Assembly: GCA_028023455.1 (NCBI GenBank)
Contig: JAQFVV010000012.1
Coordinates: 14,088,364 to 14,152,363, forward strand
Direction of reading: 5' to 3'
DNA length: 64,000 nucleotides
Source: Epiperipatus broadwayi
Taxonomy: Eukaryota > Onychophora > Udeonychophora > Euonychophora > Peripatidae
The stretch's first letter is position 1. Each line of letters starts with the position of its first letter. The position numbers and the translations under genes were made by a program. The notes under the pieces are model-generated. The model was not told where the DNA came from. It made no database searches and worked only from the letters and a program-made list of their open reading frames with translations. Below are positions 39,201-51,200 of the stretch, piece after piece.

Positions 39201-42200
39201 GAAGTTATAGAAAGGACAAATGAATATGAGTTGTCATTATGTTTTGGATTTGTAGATTATGAAAAGGCATTTGATTCTATAAACATTTCTTCAGTGATTA
39301 AAGCATTGGATCATCAAGGTATAGATCCAGGATATTGTCATATTTTAAAGAATATTTATAAAAATGCAACAGCAACAATTAGATTACATAATGATACTGG
39401 GAAAGTCAACATTGAGAAAGGTGTAAGACAAGGTGACTCCATATCTCCAAAACTTTTTACAGCAGTGCTGCAAGAAGTATTTTGTGGATTAAAATGGGAA
39501 ACTAAAGGAGTGAAAGTAAATGGAGATTATTTAAGTCATTTAGATTTCGCAGATGATGTAGTTGTTTTTGCAAATAATGCTTCAGAGCTGCAGGAAATGT
39601 TGCAGGAGTTATCAGATGAAAGTAGGACTAAAGATAAATGTTAAAAAGACTAAAGTAATGTTTAATCGATTTGCTCAAAATATGAAAATAAAGATTGATT
39701 ATGATGAATTAGAAGAAGTTAACAGTTACAAATATCTTGGTCAGATTATTAATACAGATGGAAACATAATGGAGGAAATTAATCATAGAATTAAACTTGG
39801 TTGGAGTGCTTTTGGTAGAAATAACTTGATACTAAAAGGAAATATGCCTATGTGTTTGAAAAGGAAGGTTTTTAACAAATGTGTTTTACCAGTTCTTACT
39901 TATGGATCTGAGACTTGGACACTTAATAGAAGAGCAATACAGAGACTTCAGACCACTCAAAGAAGTATGGAGAGATGTATGTTGGGAGTAACAAGAAGAG
40001 ATCGTAAATGCAATGTATGGGTAAGAGAACAAACAGGTGTTACTGACCTCATTGAAAAAATTAAAAGATTGAAGTGGAGTTGGGCTGGGCATATTGCTAG
40101 AAGAGATGATAATAGATGGACAATTGAAATTTTAAACTGGATTCCAAGAGATTGTAAAAGACCCAGAAAGCGACCACATGTGTGATGGGTGGATGAAATA
40201 AGAAAGTGTGCAGGGGTGATGTGGAGAAGAGAAGCTAAAGATCGGAGAAGATGGATTAAACTTGGAGAGACCTTCATCCTGCAGTGGATTGATAATGGTT
40301 GATGATGATGATGATTTATCTTAATTAATTATATATATGTATTTTCATTTTTCTTCCCTAAAAAGTTATAAGTTGTTTACTTTAAATCCCTTTTTAAGTT
40401 AATATTTTAAAAATCATAGAATATGGTATTTATTTAACATTAATGATTATTTTTTAATAGCTTTTGCAGAATAGTAGCGTGTAAATTTTAAAATATACTT
40501 AGTTTTGTAAATCTTTTAATTCCATGTTTGATTTTAAACTAAACTAGCTTTTACCCTCCTATTTAGCAACTCTAATATTTTTTTGTTCACGTAATCTGAT
40601 TCAAAAGAAAATATAAATTTCTTTTTTATTTTTTATTTCTATTTTTAAGTTTTCTCCCCTCGTATTTTCAATGATATTGACCAAGAATTGAAAAAGATTT
40701 ATTTAATATCTTTTCTTCAGTCAATTTAAAGTGTTTGTTTCTCTATTTGAGGTTAATGTATCTTGTAATTTAAAATGATGCTGTGCTTTCCTAAATTCAC
40801 ATAATTATAATATGAATAAATGTATTTACTTAAGATAAAGATATTCAAAGATTAAGATTGCCTATTTGAGTAACCAGCAGAAAATAAACAATATTTGTGA
40901 TGAATATACTGTTTACAAACATCATTTTAAATGTTTTTATTAATTACAGAGAGTAATTTTAATCATTTTAAAATTATCTGGTGGATAATAGGTCTCATTC
41001 ATCAAACGATCTTCTCCAACTCTTTCTATCTCTTGTTTATGATATGGTTCAAATTAATTTTTCTATATTTATTCCTTTTATTTTTCAAATTTCCTTCCAA
41101 TATATTTTATAATTCTTTTATCTAAAATTTATGCATAATTTTTTCATTACATATTTTTTTATGTACATATTGTAGAGAAAAAAATATTTTTAGTAATATT
41201 ATATCTGTATTTGTACAATTTTTGGACTAGTGATTTTTTTTTTTTTTACTTCGTAGACTATTTAGATTTTTATTAATCCATATTCCCTCATGTTTGAGTT
41301 ATTGTAAATAAAATTTAGATCAATTTCTCCCTTACAGAATAAGATGTAGATCATCTCAATAGAGTAGAAATCTTTGGCTTGACAAGATCAATTATTTTGT
41401 ATCAACACTAATTATGTTCTCAAATTTACACACTGGATGTTTTTGTTTTATCTCTTATTGAGTGTTTTTCTTAAAATCATTATTTAGGTTTTTGTTTTTG
41501 TATTAGTTTGTGAGTTAATATTATTTAATGTATCAGTGTGGTCACCAATTATTTTATAAGTTTTCCCTGAAGTAAATAAATATCAATTTGTTTACAGTCT
41601 TTTTGGAAATTATAGTGAATCATGTAAATAAATTAATTTTTAAAAATAAAATTGATTTATTGTCATTGAAATTTTTTTGATCCATTGTATTGGTATTTTC
41701 TAACTTGTTTTATTTCATTTTTAATCATTTTATATTCAGTCCTTTTTCTTTTCATCTGTATTCATAATTTCATAATCATATCTTATTTATTATTATAAAA
41801 GATTTTTTTTACCTGCTTTTGCAAAGAAGGGGTATTGAGAATGATCAAAATAAATTACTGGGTATATGTCTGAAATATAACCATTTTATATTTTTTCTTC
41901 TTCAAAATTTATATACATTAAAAAAAAAAAAAGATTTCAATACAAAAGCTCAGAATTGATAATTTGTCTAATTCTAATCAATAATCTATTATTTATTTTT
42001 TTCAACACCATTTTTCATATCAAGTTGATGCTATTCTTTGTTTATATGTGTATGTGTATACTATCATGATCATTAATCTGAATCTTATTCTTTTTTTTCG
42101 TCTCCTGTTCTAAAATGAAATGTCTTATTCAATTTTTGTCTATTTCAATTTTTTTTTAGTTATTTACCTTAAAATATGCAGCACAATTTTCTTTATGATT

Positions 42201-45200
42201 TTTTTTTTTATTATGCGCTTGAATTGCTTCATTTTTAAAACTAGTGATCTTATTTCTTTTTAATATTCCATTTTTAAATGTAAATTAACAAATATGTATA
42301 CTTTTCGCATAATGCATTTTTTTGCATTTTGTTTGTTTTAATAATAGATTCATTCTTTTGTAAATTCCTACAAAAAAATATTAAAGACAATTACTATTAC
42401 TTTAAATAATTATATATATTGTGGAAGAAAATATTCTAAAACATATATGAACAATGCTAATGAAGCAACATTGTCTCATAAATAGAAATATTTCCTTCTT
42501 GGGTGAGCCATAATGTAAAGGAAAACTAATAAAGACTGCCAAAATGTAAAAGTAAAATAAGTGCTGTTCATTGAATAGCATGTGTATTTTGATAATCATG
42601 ACTATAACAAAAAAAAAATATTATAGCTGAGCAGAGCTAACTGATTTGCAAGTGCCTCATAGAGTGGGCAACTACATATAATAAATAAAATCATGAAGTG
42701 CTTTTCTCTACATATGCACTAAATATTTGAGCAGTCGAAATATACTATACAAATGTTATACTTAGGCAATTAAAATCTATAACTAAAAAATAGACAAATG
42801 AATATATTGATCCACAAATGGCTCTGTGATAATTCAAATTTATATCTATAGTGAATTCATAAAATTTGTAAGGTGACAATGAATTTGCAGAAATGAGTAT
42901 ATTTTGTATGGCAAAGAAAATAAATTCAATAAATGATGACTTACTTGATGATAAATTATAGTATGGGATTTGCAATGAATATTCTTAATTGTAAAATAAA
43001 TTGTGTAATAAAAGTTTTATAATGATTTATGCAATAGCTAAATCAAACTACTTAGGTTAATAATAATAAGATAGATTTATTGAACTAAACATTGACTCAT
43101 TGAGTTGGCAAAAAAAATAAAGATCATAATTTTAATTTACCAACTGCAATCTAATGTCCTATAATATATTTATAATTTGCACCACTCCCCTTTTCAGATT
43201 GTAATTAATAGATATGATATATTTTAAATTATTAAAGCATATAGACATAAAAGAGTTAAAGATAAACTTGTTTTCACATAATAAAAGTTTTTCATAATGT
43301 TTTTTTTTTTTAAAAATTATATTTCTCATATCATTTAAATTCTAACAAATGACAAGTAAGACTATATTAATGAAAATTATTAATTAAAAAAAGAAGACTA
43401 TGCTTTTTAACGATTTGTTTTTTTTTTTAAGAAGTGAAACTTATCCGACAGTGATAATTTAAAAGAAGATTTTTATTAGCATCTGTTACAACATTTTTGC
43501 ATATATGATTTCAGCTGATATGCCATTATTTGATGATGTTCCCTTTGGTACCTTTTTGCTAGCAAAATGCAAACATAGGGATCATAAACCGTTTGAATCA
43601 TTAGTTGATATCCAATTATTATTCTTGTTGATAATACAATCCCTGATAAATTTAATGATCTTAGCTCCATGGTGGTCAGTGATATGCATTTAGTTTTAAT
43701 TATAAAAATACCAAATGAAGGGAAAGCTCACTCACATTGCATATTTTCTGCTATATGTCCCAAATATATTTATAAAAGTAAAATGAAATAAACACAAAAT
43801 TTTTAAGCAAAAGAAAGTATGTGTTTTCTTCTTGCTGTATCATTTCTATAGCTATGGTAACACAAAATGCAATCTTTTCCTTTTTTAAATACTGGCTTGT
43901 GAACATGTAATTCTCTTCTAATTCTAATAAGGCATTGTTATCATTCAATAATAATTTAAACAAAATATTTCATTTTTTAAATTTAATAAATAAATGGTTC
44001 ACTTATTCCAGATTCATTCAAAACAATAAATATTTTTTTAATTCAAATATATGGCCTTTAATTGTTTTCTTTATTTAGTTATTTATACACTACAAGAAAA
44101 CTATAGATGACAACATGTGTATATCACAATATATATTGTAACAGACGGGTTCGAATACGCGCGTATGTGATATATTACTAATTGCTAGTGTTAATGTGGA
44201 GCGACTATGTATAAACAAAAAAAATATATATATATGTAAATGGTCATTCGAACCCTGTTACAAGGAGTGCGAAAGTTAGGTGTGTAGGTATATGTAAATA
44301 TAGTGTATGTGCGAGTGTACAATATACGCATGTAGGTTCGGTGATGGTTACAATCAATTATATATGTAGAGCTGTATAAAGCGTAATTGATTATTCGTAA
44401 ATATTTTATTCGTAAGTTTTTTTTTTCTGAGTTTTATTAATATTGTCGGTAACACGTGTTTTCTTTTGTTGAGTAATCTCTTGAACATATGAGGACCGAA
44501 ATAGAAATGAGTTAATTGCTGTAGGCAGTTTAGTTAATAACTGGCGTCGGGAAGTCTGAAAACTGGTCAGGTGGGTATTTTTTTTGAAGAACAATGAAAG
44601 AACTGGTCAGTGGCGTACGGATACACAGGGAGAATTTTGAAAAGTTAAAGGTGAAAACAAAAGAACTTTTTGTTGCGCTCGAGAGGAGATAGAAAAAAAA
44701 GAAAGAAAAAGGAGACGCGGCTTGAACTCCAGATTAGGAGGACGTGTAAAATATTTCTTAAGAAGTTTTAATAATTTTTTTTCTTTCAAAAATGTCGGGG
44801 TAATTCTATTGTGCGGGTTTCGTTAATCGGCCCAGTGGACACTCGTCGTGAAACTCACCTGAAGCGGACTTACGAACTGCATTAATAAAATAAAGGAATT
44901 TTGTTTCATCGAAGAAATGGTGACGAAAGATCTTTGAAGATTTGGACCTTTTGCAAAGAGAGTGAATCAACTACTCCACCTCTGGAATATGTGAACCGAT
45001 ATACCCTATTGGAACTGTTTGCCATCCGTTATATCTACCAGACCAGTTTTCTTGGCAAGGTATAAATGCGGACTTGTCTTTGATCGCGTGAACTAAGGTA
45101 AAGTGACGTGGCACAAAATATGTGTTCAGTGAATGTATCTTAATAAAGAAACTAGTGTTACCTCAATGTTAATTACTATATTAAGTCTCTTTTAAAATTA

Positions 45201-48200
45201 AATATATGCCAACATTAAATAAACAGCTCTAATATATATATTTGCACTATTTTGATGCGTGTATGAATTATATATATATGTGTGGGTGGATCAGAATAAA
45301 TGGGCCGTGTATTTGAATAGTGATATTTCTATGCTGGTATAAATGGGATTTATTGGTAATGGGTATGGTTGTGAATAGAATAAACCCTGATAAGATCAGG
45401 GTTAGATTAATGGATTTTATCCAATAAGCTATCGCATATAATAATAGACATGTAAGACATGGTTAGTTGGGTTGTAGCTTTGTTCTCTAGTTAGACTATC
45501 GTCCCCAAACCTTGAGGTTGAGCTGGCTCGGTGCGCTACCATATCAGATATACATACCAGAACCCTTATGTACGTTTTCGATGAGATAATTCTTATCTAC
45601 GGGTAGGATTGGCGCGTGAGATGGGATCAAACCATGCTCACAAATATCTTTATTCGAAGCTTCGGGTTAAAGCCAACAATGGCGGTTTTATATATATATC
45701 GGTGGGTGTTATAATATATATTCTAACCCAATAAAACGATGTCTAAACCCAACATGTTGAGCTCCTAAGTTGAGGAACCATTTCTAACCTTTAATTTCTC
45801 ACCCAATATAAAAATGGGATGAATATCATAAAATTATCTCTATAACTTATAAAATGAAGTAATATAATTATAATAAAGCACATATATTGGGACTCTTATA
45901 AACAACTAGAGATCTATAATAATAAAACGTGGACTATGCTCAGTGGTCGGTTAGTTATAAAGAATTTAGCTGCAGAAATACGCAGTTAAGATAAAGAAAG
46001 AAACTAAAATCATAAAATTAATAACTTGGGAAGAGAGAGAAAACTGCAATCATTCTCAATTTAGAATGAAATAAAATTATCCCTTTATCAAAAAACATTC
46101 TCTGAGCTATAAGCATTTGCACTTTTAAATAATAATGATATCTTCTCACGTCTTCTCTAATGTCTTTTTAAAAAAAAATATACTATGTGAATTATTTGCC
46201 AATATGATCTGAAATGAACTTTACTCTTGCAGAGTAAATGAAGTGTCTTTTTTATAGTACAATTGAAAATAAAGTTCTTATGCCTCAACAGTTATAAAAA
46301 ACAATGATAATCAATAACTTTTAAATAAAATAAAATAATGATGATGATCTCAAGGTTCTTCTGTTTATCTTGGGAAAGTACTCTACAATGTTGTGTTGTC
46401 ACACATGACTTTCTAGTAGGCTATAGGAAACATTCACTTCACTTAAACTAATATATCCTAATGTATAATAACAACAATTATAATTACTTAAAGAAATGAT
46501 AATATGACTAATACTGAAATAAACTAATTGCATAAAATTTAAGATAAATCAGCCTTTGCCCAGAATATCATCTAGAATAATAGAAAAACAAGGGACCTTT
46601 TATATCTCTCCGTCATCCATGACAACGCAATAAATTAATTAACTGATTATTTCAATAATTTAACTATGAACATAAATAGAATAATGTGCAGTCAGAGTTA
46701 ATAATTTGAAATAACATTCATTTCATCATTAAATAAATGTTTCATCTGAAGTTTACCATTTTCATAAAACAACTATAATCAAAAATAAAATTTTAAGATC
46801 TGCATAAATTTGCTTATCTGGCATATTGAGATTTCTAGAATTTGAAATGATGTAGGACTCAAGAAAATGTTTTGCAAAATTTTGCAAACGCAAAATTTTG
46901 CAAACACACATATACTTTGCATATAGAAAATTAACCAACAATGAAGACTAATTTATTAAAAAAAAACCTATAATTTATTAATAACACAGAATAAAGTATA
47001 CAAAATTTTATAAATGCTACAAACCAATATAGCATTGTTATCACAAATGCATAATTACATTAGCTGTTCTATACAGGAATATAACTAAAATAATCTATTT
47101 CTATAATTTAGGATTACAATATTAAATGGAAGTAACTATCTGGAATGTACAACTGATATATTACTACACTAATTAAAAAAAATTTGGGAAGCTACATTAA
47201 ACAAATGCTTAATGTGAAGTAGACAAATAATAACAGCTTCAATTTAAGTCTTACAAAAGAAAATCTGTAAAATAAATCCCTTGCTTTAAAATATTGTCTA
47301 GCTATTTTATTATGATATGAAGTATACAAACAGAACTAAATATTATTTATCTAACTATTATGAACTAGGTTCAAATACTACATTCTTTTTTAAATATTAA
47401 ACTCTACTGTTACTGATTTGATTAAATTCTGATTTGGAATTAAAATAAATTATGAAAGTGTATGGGTCATTCATCAGAAGTCACATGAATTAATATTTAA
47501 TTTAATGTCCACATAAAAATAATAATAGATTGTTTAACTATGAATGACTTACAATTCCAGCGAAGACTATTTCTCAGCTACTGATGAAAATAAAACATTG
47601 TGTTTGAATATTCCTTAATAATCAAGTGTTTCAAAATACACAGTTTTAAATTAATTCTATGCAATTGGTTTGCTTGTGAACTACTAGCAAGGCTTAGTAG
47701 CATAATACAGATATTGATCCAAATCACTAAGGCACTACTAACGATAAAGTGCACCCTGTGGAACAAACACCTCAAATCTAACATCTATCCTTGCCATAAC
47801 CACTAAGTAGAACACAATCTACAACTTTTATGGTGGAAAAATATTCTAAATTCACATGAGGGACAAAAATACTGAGTAACCTCTCCAGGACAAATACTTC
47901 ATTAAAAGGATTGGTGGTTTCCAGGCCTATCTCTCAGGCAAAACTGTAGGTGTGGACTTTGTCTCACAACCTAAGGAAAAGGAATACACACCAAAATATA
48001 ATCCTCTCATGGGATTAAGCTATACTAGCTATATAAAAACATCATATAAATTCTAAATAGTTCTCTCCATGGGACATCATACTACAAGATATAAAAATAA
48101 TCCACTCATGGAGAATACAATGCACTATGAGAATCACACTTCCATTCCGCAAAGCACAACACAATAAATATCAAAATACGCTGATATTAAGCATATATCA

Positions 48201-51200
48201 ACTCTAAACTTAGGCAAGATAGCGAAATACACTAATAATAATAAATCTATACCAAAAATGCATACTTCAATCAATATCTGAAACCAATGAATTTAAAACA
48301 TATCTTGGCCAAGCGACTGAACAGAATATGTAGAATAATATAATAAATTTAACTTTAAACAAGGAATATTCAACAGCAATGTATAGCATAAAAGCTTATA
48401 CTAAAATAAAGTGGACATACTAATAAAGAATAACTGTTAATAAATTAATCAACTAATGAAACAAAAATTCTGTTGAAATTTTAAATGAGAAATATGCTGT
48501 TATAGCATAACTATAAGATTATTTACTTCTAATAAATTTAAAATACTGTTTACCCGTTAGATATATAACATATATTTTAAACACACAACATGCAAGGTTA
48601 ATATCTCCAGTTGCATGTAAAATAAACCAGATATACTTCATAGGTATAACTTCATATCAAATATAAATTTGACTCAAAATCGTGGTAATAAGATCTACCA
48701 TTGTTGCTATAAGACCCTTAAAATATTACATAATAAATATGAATCTTAGCGTACATCAATATTATAAAACTAAAATAAAATTTTACCAATTAACCTTTTT
48801 TTCAAAAAAAATTAGCTCATTAGTAGAACTATTTCTCTGTTGAGCCGTCTGTCCAGACAAAGAGTTCTCCAGCCACAGTCTACAAAAAAAAAAATAAATG
48901 CATTTTTTATATTCAATGAAAAGTTTTCCTTTTTTTCTTGGCAGTTGTAACATTCAAAGAAATATAATAGACATAAATTTAAATAAATTTTAACATCAAT
49001 GACAAAGACAGGATCCACAGAAAAATATCCACAATGCAAAACAAGCATAAGTATTCTTCAAAGACTACACGTATAATTAGCTAGCTAAGACATTATTGAA
49101 GATTCGCACATTTTTTTGGGAATTCTAGTATAATAACCACGGTTGAATTGTAAATAATATAATCTTTTATTTTCAAGACCTAAGAGGCATTATTAAGCTA
49201 TTTTCATAATTTAAACATACTAATTTTAAATTGTTCATTTCTTTCTTTCTTCAAAGAATGCACGTATTTAATTCTCACTTTTATTTCAAATAAATCATTT
49301 TTTCTTTAAAGAACTCATGTATATAATTCTAATTTTTATTTTAAATAGTTCACTTCCTTATTACTTATAAAGAAAGACATGTAGGTAATTTTTTTTAAAA
49401 AATATACAGCATACCAATTCTTTCTGAAAATGATTATAAATTAACTAAATAAATCAATAATGGCCATAGCATTCCATTATTACAGATGCAGCAAAATTTT
49501 TAGAGTTTTTCTTTTTAATTCAGTTATCTCAATTTTTTTTTATATCAGGAAAATATTATTAAGTAAAAATAAATCATTAACTAGTTAGTTTTAACTTTGA
49601 AAATATTTATCCTTCTTAGTTTAGATAAGTCAATAAATTTCCTTATGAGTTGTGTTAAACTTGCCATTTTTAAGTTTTTTTTTTAAATCTAAATTTTCTC
49701 AGAACACATTCAATTATAATTAGAGATAGTTCATGATGGTAGAAAGCATAGAATAGAATGTCTTAAAAAATATTTAACCCCGCATTGTAGACTGCAGTAA
49801 CATGATATTGTTAATTTGCTACTGCATTTTTAGAAAATAATAATATTTACAAAAAATTTAACACTATTAAATCTGCAGTGTCAGATGATTCCAGGTGGAC
49901 GGAGGATAAGATGAAGCCCGACTGACAAAAAACAAAACGAACTGAATATATTATAGTTAACTTGATAGATGTGATCTGGCTAAACCCATCCCATTAATTT
50001 TTAGTGACCTCTAGAGTAGCCATTAAGATTTTACAACAACAACAACAAAAATAATTACATAAAAAAAATCACAGGGTTTCTAAAGTTATTTGAAATGAAT
50101 TACAAAACAGTTTAATAAATCAAAATAATAAATAAAATTGAACCAACAATAATCATTTGTGATTATAATTAAAGATTAAATTTTTTTTTTAAAAAAATAA
50201 ACTTATCAGAAGTTCTAAGATATTATTTTAATTATTATCTGATTGGCATTTATGTTTAACTTTTTAATATCATTTTTTTTATTTTAGAACGCTACTGTGA
50301 ACACTTAAAAATAAAAATGTCAAGCATACTAATTTTTCATGCACACATATTTTATATGGAGTTTATTTTTTAAATAACTTTATTCACTTATAATTATCTT
50401 ACTACACTTTCAATAAACTATTTAAATAACTGACTTTAAATTATTATTATAATAATACTATTATAATTCTTTATCTAGCTATGTTCTTACACTTATTTTA
50501 AACCTTAATAACAGTTTATTAAAATTTTTAAATTATATTAGCTTGCTATTATAACATTTTATTTAGGATAATCTGTCAATTTAAAAACATGATACTGCAT
50601 TCAAATAATATTGACTAATCAACATAAACTATAGCTAGGCAAAGTGGATAGCACACTTGATTATGTTAAATATTATTACCTTTATTTTATATTATTTTTT
50701 TAAGATTAATACCAAGATTATGCACAAATAATACTAAATGAAACCAAGTGCCAAAAGCACTGGGTTACAATATATATATATATGATCCATGTATCTTGTA
50801 TTCTGTTCTTAATATGTTTGAATGAATAAAGACTTTTAATAAGAATGAAATATAAATCAAATTTATTGTCTTGTAAAAATATATATTTATTATGGGTCAT
50901 AATAATAATTACATCTTTGATAATCTGAAAAATCAGTATGAGCTCTATTTTATTATTACACAATGATTCTGTTATATATTATCACTGCATTTGTTACAAT
51001 TAATAGAATTTGTAAACATTTTATTTATTTATGATAGTTATTTGAAAATAATATATGCTATTTAAAATGTAAAACAGAAATAACAAGACAGACGTCTTGG
51101 GAATAATTTTATATTTAATAATGCTAATCTTATTTATTTAGATATTGATGAGTGTGATGAAAAGTCTGCTTCATGTGAAGAAAATCAGTACTGTGAAAAT

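Noticed and set aside
44137-44262. A separate 126-bp MITE with TGTAACAG / TGTTACA ends
   Set aside because: The inverted repeat is real, but the compositional island continues to about 45160 and no target duplication flanks the short unit, so it is described as part of the LTR-like island.
48812-49048. Minus-strand frame with an acceptor-like site as a nested gene in intron 6
   Set aside because: Only one short exon-like piece, no second exon and no recognisable domain.
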